Assembly (NCBI GenBank): GCA_945910005.1 | Contig: OX246748.1 | Coordinates: 11,399,051-11,463,050 of the forward strand | Origin: Isoperla grammatica | Lineage: Eukaryota > Arthropoda > Insecta > Plecoptera > Perlodidae | DNA: 64,000 nucleotides | Direction of reading: 5' to 3' | Shown: positions 21,186 to 32,952 of the stretch, in pieces | How positions within the stretch are numbered: the first letter of the stretch is position 1 | How the letters are laid out: the number at the start of each line of letters is the position of its first letter | Made by a program: the position numbers and the translations under genes | Notes under the pieces: model-generated | Databases searched by the model: none | Seen by the model: the letters and a program-made list of their open reading frames with translations, nothing else | Told to the model about the DNA's origin: nothing

Positions 21186-24100
21186 CATTGTCCATACCCG
21201 TATCTTCTACCGGTAACTTCATTCCTACTAGTTTGAAACATCATTCCGTTCTTTCCTTTCTTCTGAAAGACTGTCCATACTCGTATCTTCTACCGGTACC
21301 TTCATTCCTACTAGTTTGAAACATCATTCCGTTCTTTCCTTTCTTCTGAAAGACTGTCCATACTCGTATCTTCTACCGGTAACTTCATTCCTACTAGTTT
21401 GAAACATCATTCCGTTCTTTCCTTTCTTCTGAAAGACTGTCCATACTCGTATCTTCTACCGGTAGCTTCATTCCTACTAGTTTGAAACATCATTCCGTTC
21501 TTTCCTTTCTTCTGAAAGACTGTCCATACTCGTAATCTTCTACCGGTAGCTTCATTCCTACTAGTTTGAAACATCATTCCGTTCTTTCCTTTCTTCTGAA
21601 CCACTGTCCATACTCGTATCTTCTACCGGTAGCTTCATTCCTACTAGTTTGAAACATCATTCCGTTCTTTCCTTTCTTCTGAAAGACTGTCCATACTCGT
21701 ATCTTCTACCGGTAGCTTCATTCCTACTAGTTTGAAACATCATTCCGTTCTTTCCTTTCTTCTGAAAGACTGTCCATACTCGTATCTTCTACCGGTAGCT
21801 TCATTCCTACTAGTTTGAAACATCATTCCGTTCTTTCCTTTCTTCTGAAAGACTGTCCATACTCGTATCTTCTACCGGTAGCTTCATTCCTACTAGTTTG
21901 AAACATCATTCCGTTCTTTCCTTTCTTCTAAAAGACTGTCCATACTCGTATCTTCTACCGGTAGCTTCATTCCTACTAGTTTGAAACATCATTCCGTTCT
22001 TTCCTTTCTTCTGAAAGACTGTCCATACTCGTATCTTCTACCGGTAACTTCATTTGTACTACGTCAATCATCATTCCGTTCTTTCCTTTCTTCTGAAAGA
22101 CTGTCCATATTCGTATCTTCTACCGGTAACTTCATTCGTACTACGTCAATCATCATTCCGTTCTTTCCTTTCTTCTGAAAGACTGTCCACATTCGTATCT
22201 TCTACCGGTAACTTCATTCGTACTACGTCAATCATCATTCCGTTCTTTCCTTTCTTCTGAAAGACTGTCCACATTCGTATCTTCTACCGGTAACTTCATT
22301 CGTACTACGTCAATCATCATTCCGTTCTTTCCTTTCTTCTGAAAGACTGTCCATATTCGTATCTTCTACCGGTAACTTCATTCGTACTACGTCAATCATC
22401 ATTCCGTTCTTTCCTTTCTTCTGAAAGACTGTCCATATTCGTATCTTCTACCGGTAACTTCATTCGAACTACGTCAATCATCATTCCATTCTTTCCATTC
22501 TTCTGAAAGACTGTCCATACCCGTAGCTTCTACCGGTAGCTTCATTCCTACTAGTTTGAAACATCATTCCGTTCTTTCCTTTCTTCTAAAAGACTGTCCC
22601 TACCCGTATCTTCTACCGGTAGCTTCATTCCTACTAGTTTGAAACATCATTCCGTTCTTTCCTTTCTTCTGAAAGACTGTCCATACTCGTATCTTCTACC
22701 GGTAGCTTCATTCCTACTAGTTTGAAACATCATTCCGTTCTTTCCTTTCTTCTGAAAGACTGTCCATACTCGTATCTTCTACCGGTAACTTCATTCGTAC
22801 TACGTCAATCATCATTCCATTCTTTCCATTCTTCTGAAAGACTGTTTATACCCGTATCTTCTACCGGTAGCTTCATTCCTACTAGTTTGAAACATCATTC
22901 CGTTCTTTCCTTTCTTCTAAAAGACTGTCCCTACCCGTATCTTCTACCGGTAGCTTCATTCCTACTAGTTTGAAACGTCATTCCGTTCTTTCCTTTCTTC
23001 TGAAAGACTGTCCATATTCGTATCTTCTACCGGTAACTTCATTCGTACTACGTCAATCATCATTCCGTTCTTTCCTTTCTTCTGAAAGACTGTCCATATT
23101 CGTATCATCTACCGGTAACTTCATTCGTACTACGTCAATCATCATTCCGTTCTTTCCTTTCTTCTGAAAGACTGTCCATATTCGTATCTTCTACCGGTCA
23201 CTTCATTCGTACTACGTCAATCATCATTCCATTCTTTCCATTCTTCTGAAAGACTGTCCATACCCGTATCTTCTACCGGTAGCTTCATTCCTACTAGTTT
23301 GAAACATTATTCCGTTCTTTCCTTTCTTCTAAAAGACTGTCCCTACCCGTATCTTCTACCGGTAGCTTCATTCCTACTAGTTTGAAACATCATTCCGTTC
23401 TTTCCTTTCTTCTAAAAGACTGTCCCTACCCGTATCTTCTACCGGTAGCTTCATTCCTACTAGTTTGAAAAATCATTCCGTTCTTTCCTTTCTTCTGAAA
23501 GACTGTCCATACTCGTATCTTCTACCGGTAACTTCATTCGTACTACGTCAATCATCATTCCGTTCTTTCCTTTCTTCTGAAAGACTTTCCATACCCGTAT
23601 CTTCTACCGGTAACTTCATTCGTACTACGTCAATCATCATTCCGTTCTTTCCTTTCTTCTGAAAGACTGTCCATATTCGTATCTTCTACCGGTAACTTCA
23701 TTCGTACTACGTCAATCATCATTCCGTTCTTTCCTTTCTTCTGGAAGACTGTCCATACCCGTATCTTCTACCGGTAACTTCATTCGTACTACGTCAATCA
23801 TCATTCCGTTCTTTCCTTTCTTCTGAAAGACTGTCCACATTCGTATCTCCTACCGGTAACTTCATTCTGTTCTTTCCTTTCTTCTGAAAGACTGTCCACG
23901 TATCTTCTACCGGTAACTTCATTCCGTTCTTTCCTTTCTTCTGAAAGACTGTCCCTACCCGTATCTTCTATACCGGTAACTTCATTCCTACTAGTTTGAA
24001 ACATCATTCCGTTCTTTCCTTTCTTCTGAAAGACTGTCCCTACCCGTATCTTCTACCGGTAACTTCATTCCTACTAGTTTGAAACATCATTCCGTTCTTT

Positions 24101-25318
24101 CCTTTCTTCTGAAAGACTGTCCATACTCGTATCTTCTACCGGTAACTTCATTCCTACTAGTTTGAAACACCATTCCGTTCTTTCCTTTCTTCTGAAAGAC
24201 TGTCCATACTCGTATCTTCTACCGGTAACTTCATTCCTACTAGTTTAAAACACCATTCCGTTCTTTCCTTTCTTCTGAAAGACTGTCCATACTCGTATCT
24301 TCTACACGTAACTTCATTCCTACTAGTTTGAAACACCATTCCGTTCTTTCCTTTCTTCTGAAAGACTGTCCCTACCCGTATCTTCTACCGGTAACTTCAT
24401 TCCTACTTGTTTGAAACATCATTCCGTTCTTTGCTTTCTTCTGTCCATACCCGTATCTTCTACCGGTAACTTCATTCCTACTAGTTTGAAACATCATTCC
24501 GTTCTTTCCTTTCTTCTGAAAGACTGTCCCTACCCGTATCTTCTACCGGTAACTTCATTCCTACTAGTTTGAAACATCATTCCGTTCTTTCCTTTCTTCT
24601 GAAAGACTGTCCCTACCCGTATCTTCTACCGGTAACTTCGTTCCTACTTGTTTGAAACATCATTCCGTTCTTTGCTTTCTTCTGTCCATACCCGTATCTT
24701 CTACCGGTAACTTCATTCCTACTAGTTTGAAACATCATTCCGTTCTTTCCTTTCTTCTGAAAGACTGTCCCTACCCGTATCTTCTACCGGTAACTTCATT
24801 CCTACTAGTTTGAAACACCATTCCGTTCTTTCCTGTCTTCTGAAAGACTGTCCATACTCGTTTCTTCTACCGGTAACTTCATTCGTACTACGTCAATCAT
24901 CATTTCGTTCTTTCCTTTCTTCTGAAAGACTGTCCCTACCCGTATCTTCTACCGGTAACTTCATTCCTACTAGTTTGAAACACCATTCCGTTCTTTTCTG
25001 TCTTCTGAAAGACTGTCCATACTCGTATCTTCTACCGGTAACTTCATTCGTACTACGTCAATCATCATTTCGTTCTTTCCTTTCTTCTGAAAGACTGTCC
25101 CTACCCGTATCTTCTACCGGTAGCTTCATTCCTACTAGTTTGAAACATCATTCCGTTCTTTCCTTTCTTCTGTCCATACCCGTATCTTCTACCGGTAACT
25201 TCATTCCTACTAGTTTGAAACATCATTCCGTTCTTTTCTTTCTTCTAAAAGACTGTCCCTTCCCGTATCTTCTACCGGTAACTTCATTCCTACTAGTTTG
25301 AAACATCATTCCTTTCTT
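21186..25318. repeat. 83-bp minisatellite, about 50 copies, two subfamilies
   Basis: The period is 83 (TACCGGTA cores at 21208, 21291 and 21374). The unit reads CTGTCCATACTCGTATCTTC, TACCGGTAACTTCATTCCTA, CTAGTTTGAAACATCATTCC, then GTTCTTTCCTTTCTTCTGAA and AGA. A second class replaces CCTACTAGTTTGAAAC with CGTACTACGTCAATC. The classes occur in runs and alternations (first class to about 22040, second to about 22490, mixed afterwards). Shortened units lacking GAAAGA or more occur near 23860-23950 and 24440. Confidence 0.97.
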
Positions 25319-26303
25319 CTGGAAGTCTTTTTATTTACGCATATCCTGAACATGCACAAAATACATTGAATTCTAATTTATAAATACTTTGTTGTGGTCT
25401 TTACGATCTGACCTTAATCTCTAACCACAATTGTCGGCATCGTGATCATAATCGAGTTCGGTATCGTCATTGTACATTTTCTAATGCTAAATCCTCACTA
25501 CATTACAATTTTATTGTTATCAGCGCAATAAGAACCATGTTAGTTAATTCTTCCACGATTTCCGGATTACGATTACAATCACGATGCCAACATTTGTTCT
25601 TGAGGCTTTAAATAAACTTCATATTTTATTTAATTTTTCCAAAGATATCTTTTATATTATATTGTATATTGTTTTTTGTTATAATAAAGTTAAACACACC
25701 ATTACTTACTATACTATTCTTGTCAATTCGGGTGTCTTACATCTGTATTTACTTCTGATAACAAACAAAAATACACAGGTAACTATATAAAATTACCCTG
25801 ATAATACACATAATACATAATTATCATTTTCGAACTATATTTTTAGTTGTTAATTTTTTTTAAATATCACACAACAATGCAATACGTTATTCACATACAT
25901 AACATTAAAATAATACAATTATTACTATAATACTAATGACGGTACACGGTCTTGTTCGTAAATACAATATTCAGCAAAACCAAAGAGGTCCACTTTAATA
26001 CGACAAGACGATCACAATGTCAACTAGGATGTAAACAAACATATCTTCAGAACTGAGGGCTTTGTTAAGTTTGCTCTGGTATTAGGTTGGACTTAAGTGT
26101 GTGGTTGAATTGTTACCTTCCTTCGTATAACTTGGTCCATCCAGACTCTTTGCAAACAAACCCAAGATTCTTCAACACAAATTTAATATTGTACATGATG
26201 TGATGTGTTTCAGTTTTTTTTTTTGTTAGTACACTTATGTGGGCCCAATAAATAATAATATACCTTGTTTAGATAATATTTATAGCATGTTTAGCCGCAT
26301 TCA
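25319..26303. other. AT-rich non-coding DNA
   Basis: No gene or complete element is recognised; a short T-run lies near 26214-26225. Confidence 0.5.
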
Positions 26304-26406
26304 GGGCCCTCATTCCAGTAGGTACGCAAGATGCAACCCTTTTTAACTTGCGCCCTGATTACGGAATAGGGGGCGCAATTTTACAACCTTTATGGAATGA
26401 GGGCCC
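26304..26406. mobile_element. 103-bp inverted-repeat element
   Basis: GGGCCCTCATTCCA (26304-26317) is perfectly inverted at 26393-26406. Further inverted similarity inside (GCAAG/CTTGCGCCC, GCGCAATT) makes most of it self-complementary. It looks like a very short MITE; no clear target duplication is seen. Confidence 0.6.
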
Positions 26407-26429
26407 AAGTGACGAACTATAGGTATGTT

Positions 26430-26548
26430 AGGGTAATTCAGACAATTGAGAAGGAATGTCCGTTGGATGTTAGTAGGACTCAATCCCAGCATTCGCCTTT
26501 ACGACTGAGGAAAACTTCGGAAAAAAACTTCTTCAATCAGGATAGCTC
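26430..26548 (-). mobile_element. SINE family A fragment
   Basis: The reverse strand reads CCTGATTGAAGAAG, TTTTTTTCCGAAGTTTTCCT, CAGTCGTAAAGGCGAATGCT and GGGATTGAGTCC, i.e. the middle of family A. Both the tRNA-like head and the 3' end are missing. Confidence 0.75.
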
Positions 26549-26577
26549 GGGCCAATAAATAATTTTTCGTTACTTGA

Positions 26578-27030
26578 TACAGATGCACCCCAACTTTATC
26601 TGATGTGCCCCTCTTCAGGTGACTAACTACCTGTATATTATGTATATTATTTTTTTTCATGTTCTTTCTTATTTGCATACTTCTATTTTTATTATTTAAT
26701 ATGTTGAATTTCCACTTCATTTGATTTTATATAATTTTTTCAATTATTTTGTCTTGTTCTTGATTTTATTTTATATAGTTATGTAGTTTGTTTTGTATTT
26801 GTTGTTATTGTTATTTATGATTTCATTATTATTAATTGTTTGCATAGCTTAGTTTTATTTAAGGTCCTCCTTTGTAAATCAGTTTTTATAACTGAATAGG
26901 ATAGACATTAAATAAATAAATTAATGAATAAATAAATAAAATAAATAGTTGGGAAGGAATGTCCGAGGTCTGTTAGTAGGACCTTTTCGAACGGGGAAAA
27001 CATCGGAAAACCCTTCAGCCAGAACCTCCC
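26578..27030 (-). mobile_element. SINE family A copy split by an AT-rich insertion
   Basis: The 3' part (26578-26631, containing AGTTAGTCACCTGAAGAGGG on the reverse strand) and the middle part (26944-27030, GGACATTCCTTCCCAACTA) are separated by 312 bp (26632-26943) that end in AAATAAATAAATTAATGAAT-type sequence. The insertion could be a truncated LINE 3' end with an (AAAT)n tail. Confidence 0.6.
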
Positions 27031-27927
27031 TCGTTCTACTCTAACACACAGACAAGCAGGTCTCCCAGACTTCTCTACGCTCTGACCCCGTTTCCTATAC
27101 CTTGGCGTTTAAACCTCCGCAAATATTTGCACCCACAATAATTCTAGCTTGCGTGCGAGGGGAAGAGACAACTTCCCTGTATAACCATGACTGTCTTTCT
27201 GTCTGTATGTCTGTCTGTCTGTATCCGCAAGTGGTCCCAATTCACACCTAGTCGATCCATTTAGCAAGAGTGTGTGTGTGTGTGTTAGGGGAAGGGAGGG
27301 GGGAGGGAGGGACTGATCACCATAGACTTTTGAGGGCTGACAGGAAGTTTTTATTATTTTTATAAACGCCACTTTTACATTCTATTATTATCTTCACTGC
27401 CGAGAAGGTATAATGTTATTTCAATTACGGGAAATCAACCCAAATTGACTAACCTCATGAAGTTAGTAATGGTCATGGTTTATCGGGTTTATTTTGAATT
27501 CGGTTGTGGATCTTGTATTATGTTTTAACTTGTTTTTTATGATACTAATATATTATAACTGAACCATATATTTTTGTCATAAATTGGTTAGTAATATTTT
27601 ACATTTTCATACGCATAAAATTGTAAAAATGTCGGTCTTGACTCTAACCCATAAATGTTTTTATTTTGATCTGAAAATATACTTGGAATAATCGGAAAAA
27701 ACATCTTTCTTTACAGTCAAACCTCATTTAACTCTACACAATCATCATACCCAATATATAAACCGTTTGACCATCACATCTTTACTCCCCCGTCCGCCCT
27801 TATGGAACCAATTGAGATGGGCTCAAACTCACATTATATTACTATTAGTATCTATTTGTTAGTTTATTTATTATTTTTTATTATTTTATTTGTTTAATTA
27901 TTTAATAGAGATGAGCAACAACAGTAA
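27031..27927. other. Non-coding DNA with simple repeats
   Basis: Includes TGTCTGTATGTCTGTCTGTC-type sequence (27191-27222) and (TG)n followed by a G-rich stretch (27271-27310). The minus-strand frame 27109-27372 reads through these and is not a gene. Confidence 0.5.
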
Positions 27928-28118
27928 AGGCTGGTCCACACAGATTTTTAAGACATAAGATTTAAGGTTTAACGCGTAGTCGAAAAGTTGGATCATAGGA
28001 AACACGTACTGGCGTTCTCACAAAGTTTTAGTTTTAAGACGTTGTTTTCATTGTTGTTTTTAAAACAACGTCTTAAAACCTTATGCATTATGTCTTCAAA
28101 ATCTGTGTGGACCAGCCT
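27928..28118. mobile_element. PIF/Harbinger-type MITE with nested hairpin
   Basis: The termini AGGCTGGTCCACACAGATTT and AAATCTGTGTGGACCAGCCT (with one extra A inside the right arm) are flanked by TAA at 27925-27927 and 28119-28121. The centre holds a second palindrome, GTTTTAAGACGTTGTTTT with AAAACAACGTCTTAAAAC. The whole 191 bp can fold into one long stem. Its termini resemble those inside 51852-52414. Confidence 0.8.
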
Positions 28119-28121
28119 TAA

Positions 28122-29467
28122 GGCTCAACTTTAAAACCAAATAGCTGGCAACGTGGCAAAATGGCAGCGAGCAGCTCAACGGGACATTGTTGCCAGATCT
28201 CTCAGCCAGCTCATGGCTACGGTTTTGTGGCAGAGGTCAAGGATGAATGAGAAGTTATCGAGTTATATCACAAATATAACATCTGAAATTAATATTTTTT
28301 TAGTTTCATTCTGTCTGCGTAACTATCTCTGTCTGTAAAGTTGTGGGCTTATCTTCATGCAACTCGACAATAAAATTAACTACTTAAATGAATAATGATA
28401 AAATGACACTCTGATCTGTTGTAAGAAGAAAGTAAAGAAGAGAAATTATTTGGTGTGAAAGTCAGTATATGTAACTCAAAAGGGAACACAGTTTTCCGCT
28501 AACCTTCTGTGACGGAATCAGGGTCTGAACTCGCAAGAATGTTTGCGGTAATAACCGAAAACAAATGTTTAAAACATACTATTGGAATGGTTATTGTGTC
28601 ATTAATCATCCCCACAAGGAATAAGTAACTTCTTCATTTGACATGGGTGTGGATTCACAAGAGGTCTAAAGCTAGGCTAGTCTTGTAATTAACATCAGAA
28701 AAAGGCTTAGGATGTCTCGTGAATTACGGTACAGGATTTTATACTGAAAGGGCTTTTCTAATTATGTATCACGCAGACCAAACAACCAGAGTCAATCTCA
28801 AAAATCATTCAAAGAGGGCTAGAAAATGATGAGGGAAATATTCTTTGCCTTCACTTCTCACTAGAATTGCATATGGCTAATCAATCAAACCATTAACACG
28901 ATCGTAACAATCTAAGATAAAGTAAACGTTTGTGCTTCTGGGAGGGGGGCGGGAGGGGGAGAACATAAGCTCGAAAGATGTACCCCCCCACCCCCCCTCC
29001 AGCACCAACCTTGGTCTCATTGACCACAAAAATCGTGTGTGACTTAAATTGTAGCGTAAGAGTAGATAACATTACAAAGGCATTTCATTGTTGCTGTCAC
29101 ATTGTTGTCGAGTAACTGCTAACTTTAGTAGGATCGATTCCATTGTTGTGTTTTAATTTGCTTCTGTCCGCGTGTAGGTGTCCAGTTATTCGAGATGATG
29201 AGATAAGATAAGTTGGCAGCATTAGGTTACCGAACGCGCTCGGAACAACTTCGTTAATATCCGAAACTGTTTGATTTTTAATTCAACAGTTGTAAAAAAA
29301 GTTATGGCTGGACTGGAAGAAACCGCGGAGGATGTTAAAAGAAAAGAGTTTAGCTTGGGAAGTTTAGTTTGCGTTCTAATATTCATCCGATTACTTTAAT
29401 CCAACTCAACCAAGTCATCAACCACCTCAACCAACATCATTCCAGTGTTCAAGAATGAATCCAATAA
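28122..29467. other. Non-coding DNA
   Basis: Fragments containing GATTCACAAGAGGTC (28650) and, at 31440, GAATTCACAAGAGGTCC suggest an unclassified dispersed repeat. A short ATG frame at 29304 (MAGLEETAEDVKRKEFSLGS, stop 11 codons later) has no splice donor and is not called. Confidence 0.4.
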
Positions 29468-29680
29468 AGTCCAAACGTAACTATAGTCCCATGCAGACCT
29501 CAGATCCTTATCTTTCGCACTCTGTTTCAATTAAAATCAACAGATTCCTGACGTTCTTTCACACATGTACGTAAAGCTCGGTCTTCCGCTTAGTACTTAG
29601 AGTGCACAGTTGTATCATTAGTCACACCCGCTGTGATTGGGATGTTCAGGTAACCAACATACAGATTGCACACGGATACA
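29468..29680 (+). repeat. Dispersed repeat family D
   Basis: Contains CATGCAGACCTCAGATCCTT, ATCAACAGATTC, CGTTCTTTCACACAT and GTCTTCCGCTTAGTA in this order, matching the reverse complement of 40640-40900. Class unknown. Confidence 0.65.
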
Positions 29681-30260
29681 GGATTGCCGGTAGCCGGTAT
29701 CAAACGAATATGGCTGATGTAACGTCACGTGAAAACCTATGAATAAGTGAACATGCACATAACATGTAATTGTACAATTTGTTGTTGTTGTTTTTATTTG
29801 TAAACATTCTCTAAGCTGCCAAGGGAGGGAAACTCCGAATCCATAATATCGAATGTAAATACTATCGATTATTGATACGTATCACGTTAGGCACCTCGTC
29901 AACATCACCCATGACGAATGTGAGTAAAAGGGGGCGTGGCTTCGCGCATAAATATTAAAAGTCATCATAATAATTGACAGTGATTCATCACGGCAAATAT
30001 TTTCAAAATGTCGCTTGTTATTATAACAGTAAACTACTATACAACTTTGTTGTTGTAGTAAACAAATCTATACGTTGGGTTTCCTTTGATATTTTGTGAG
30101 TCATTGGGTATTGTGTGTGGGAGTGGTAATTAATCAATGCATTATGTTGTTTTCATTGGTAATTGTTTACGGCAGTGCCGAATGCCATACTGCAGTTGGT
30201 GAGTTGAGTTCTTTCGGATGCACAGGAGACTTTTCGTTTTGGATTGATAGATAGATATTT

Positions 30261-30560
30261 GGGCTTAACGTCTCATATTTTTGCAACGTGGCTAATCGAG
30301 ACAATGAGTGGGTGAAATATGAAGATGAAATAGGGGAATGTTTGGGGAAATGGGCAAGTAGGAGGGCGAGGAGGATAAAGGAAGGGGAGGATCGGGGAAA
30401 GGGGGAGAATGTGAACTGCATTTCGTCTGGCTTCTCCTCCTCGACCAGTCCGGCTAGGGTGGCCTTACCAGAAGCATACGTTTCCGCCGGCATAGCTCCA
30501 GGAATCATCAAAGCACACAAACCTGCCCAGTGGCCACCACGATAAGGTAGCGGTCCCTAG
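30261..30560 (-). mobile_element. Repeat family C (SINE-like) with shared tail
   Basis: On the minus strand the head reads TACCTTATCGTGGTGG, GAGCTATGCCGGCGGAAACG and TATGCTTCTGGTAAGGCCAC. A C-rich spacer follows, then the tail CACCCACTCATTGTCTCGAT, TAGCCACGTTGC and AAATATGAGACGTTAAGCC. The tail is the same as in family B although the heads are unrelated. Open frames on both strands read through it. Confidence 0.75.
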
Positions 30561-30680
30561 GCAGGTTTTCGTCTTGGAGGGATAGGGTTTTCTGTTGTGG
30601 AAGATTTTTATATTTCTGAAGTTTTGTGTAGTTGAAGATCAAGTTTTAAAATTAAAAGATTTTATTCAACCTGCTCATGG

Positions 30681-30905
30681 ACTGATACCTTATCGTGGTG
30701 GGCAGGTTTGCGTGCTTTGGTGATCCCGAGAGCTATGCCGGCGGAAGCGTATGCTTCTGGTAGGGCCACCCTAGCCGGACAGGTCGAGGTGGAGAAGCCA
30801 GACGAAGACAGTCCACGTCCTCGATCCTCTTTTCCTCCCCAATCACTTTTACTCCTCGCCTTATCCTACTTGCCCCTTTCCATCAAACACCCCCCGACGT
30901 CGTAT
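30681..30905 (+). mobile_element. Repeat family C, 3'-truncated
   Basis: Head CTGATACCTTATCGTGGTGG, AGAGCTATGCCGGCGGAAGC, GTATGCTTCTGGTAGGGCCA, CCCTAGCCGGACAGG, then the C-rich spacer; the shared tail is lost. It forms an inverted pair with 30261-30560 across a gap of about 120 bp. Confidence 0.7.
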
Positions 30906-31194
30906 GATCATTTGTCTAGTACGTTGTTAAACTCAAACAATCTATCAACCTTATATTAAAAAAAGGGAGAGATAGTTTGAGATAATATAGACATGTGAAA
31001 AGAATAGACCAGTAATGAATATCGTTCAGCATTTAAAAGCAGAGACATAAGCATTAGAAAACAAGGTACAGAGCTCAGACCAAGAAAGAAGTGAACATGA
31101 TTTAGAAGTGAGAGGCTATAGCTGTGGGAAGAATTCGTTACAAGTACTTGTTCACTTTTTTTTTTTTTACAAAATCCATATAATAAACTACAGA

Positions 31195-31410
31195 CCGAAA
31201 GAGGTAACATGTGAGACTCTTATTCGAGAGGTCACCGGTTCGATTCCGACCACCGACCATTCTTACTGGAGGTTTCCTCAGTCACAAAGGCGAGTACGCT
31301 TGCTACTAGTAACAGCCTTCGCACATTTCTTCTATACTAGTGAAATATCCTTGTACACATATAGCAATTTAGTACCGATCAGGTAACGCTGGTGCGCGCT
31401 CTTGCAGTGC
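31195..31410 (+). mobile_element. SINE family A, diverged copy
   Basis: Contains GTGAGACTCTTATTCGAGAG, GTCACCGGTTCGATTCCGAC (B box), GGTTTCCTCAGTCACAAAGG and ATCAGGTAACGCTGGTGCGC in family order. The A box is damaged (GAGGTAACATG). Confidence 0.75.
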
Positions 31411-32001
31411 AAGGATTTATACGAAAAATCAACACTGGGACTGAATTCACAAGAGGTCCAAGTAGGATACCTCCTTGTGAATCCAAATCCATATCATATA
31501 GAAATAATGTTGAAATTGGAAAGCTCATTGCGTCTTTGTTCCTATCGGGAATTAATAACTTCTTCATGTGATATGACCTGGGCTGGATCCATAAGACATC
31601 CATGGAGTAAGTCTGGACAAGAATAAACTCAGCACCTATTGTGAAGCGAGGTTCTGGAGTTTTATCTTGAAGAATGAGGGTTCGGCCGTTCGAATCCCAC
31701 AACTGGTAATCTTCTCTGATGGTTTTCCAATTTCGATTACTACGATTGAGTTATTTATACGATTTTCTATACAATTTTTTTCTTCTCAAAATCTTCTCCG
31801 CTTCAGCCATATGACTTAGCTGGATCTCGGAGAAACCTCAGCCAGATCCACGTGCGGTGATCAAACCCATGATAATGACTGAGTAAATGCAGTACGCTAA
31901 CCCACTGCACTGCATCGGACTAGAATGTATAAATGTATACTTAGTCTACCTACTAAGTTACAAGTGCTGGTTTTAACAGCAAATGAGACATTATATGATT
32001 T
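31411..32001. other. Non-coding DNA with tRNA-like relics
   Basis: A B-box-like GGCCGTTCGAATCCCACAAC at 31683-31702, followed by GGTTTTCC, suggests a further degraded tRNA-derived SINE. Nothing else is recognised. Confidence 0.35.
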
Positions 32002-32009
32002 ATTATATT

Positions 32010-32465
32010 CAGTGGCGTATCCAGGAATTGGGAAAGGGGGGGGTTTTCAACCCATATTATAGAGAGTGGAGCCGAAACATAATTGGGGTTTCGGGGGGGG
32101 GGGGGGGGGGGCTTGCCCGAAAAAATTCTCGTTAAGGTAATTTTAGTGCAAATCTGTGCGTTTTACAGCGGCCAACTGAAACATGATTACTCAGTATCTG
32201 GCAACACATTTTTTCCTTAGCGCCGCTAATAAAAGGAACCTCAATCAATAATTTGCATATTTTTCGTATTGCTTTTGCTTTTAATAATTACTACAATATA
32301 CAATAGTAATTATAAAGTAAAACATAAAACTGTCTATTGAAATACTGTCTTTTGTTATTGTCTATTGAAATACTGTCTATTGAAATGTAAACGGTAATTT
32401 TCCATGTTTCCTTTGCGAAAGGGGGGGGTTTTGTCCCCCCCCCCCCCCCCGTGTATACGCCACTG
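32010..32465. mobile_element. hAT-type MITE with perfect 8-bp target duplication
   Basis: The termini CAGTGGCGTATCC and GTGTATACGCCACTG form inverted repeats flanked by perfect 8-bp duplications ATTATATT (32002-32009 and 32466-32473), the hAT signature. The interior is non-coding and has long subterminal runs, G at 32093-32111 and C at 32435-32450, which are themselves complementary. A partial relative starts at 9216, and a right-end relative lies near 62236-62277. Confidence 0.88.
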
Positions 32466-32739
32466 ATTATATTGTCGGAATTAAATATTTAACATGGCAA
32501 ATGAGATGTACACATTTGCAATGGTTGTTCTTCCCCTTTCAGCATGCCTCTTTATTGTTCCCCAAAACATGGATTCTCCACAAATCAAACATATATTAAT
32601 GTGTTTTATCTTTAATTATTATCATTAATTAAAACATGACTAAAGTCATCATCAACATGTTATACTCATCTCGAATTTAACACAAAACAAAATCTTATAT
32701 AATACAGAAGAAAGCAACAAAACAAAACAAACACACACA

Positions 32740-32952
32740 AAAAATCGGTCCGTCTCACACATACCCAATCACGTCGATCCCCCCTCCCCAATTAGTGTGT
32801 GACCCCCTCCAGTTCCCCTCCCGCGCCGCCGGCCCTCCCCTCCGCGCGCCGCATGTAAACATGGCAGTCAGTCAGTGTGTAGTACGCCGACCGCGCCCGC
32901 TCGGCTTGTCCTGATCTGATCAGATAACGTTATCACTTATCAACCACCTGAT
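32740..32952 (+). promoter_or_regulatory. CpG-rich candidate promoter and 5'UTR with upstream ORFs
   Basis: An abrupt GC- and CpG-rich stretch (CCTCCCGCGCCGCCGG, CTCCGCGCGCCGC, CGACCGCGCCCGCTCGG) lies between AT-rich flanks. It contains a start-stop unit ATGTAA at 32853 and a 17-codon uORF at 32861-32914. These are followed by a dense run of GATA-type motifs (AGATAA, TTATC repeated between 32918 and 32945). No TATA box. This suggests a regulated housekeeping or developmental promoter for the exon that follows; that is inference. Confidence 0.45.

Noticed and set aside
12010..25318. Possible CRISPR arrays
   Set aside because: The units are contiguous tandem copies without unique spacers, and the genome is eukaryotic.
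30288..30545. 85-codon frame and its antisense partner
   Set aside because: Both read through repeat family C, copies of which at 30681 and 40290 do not keep the frame.
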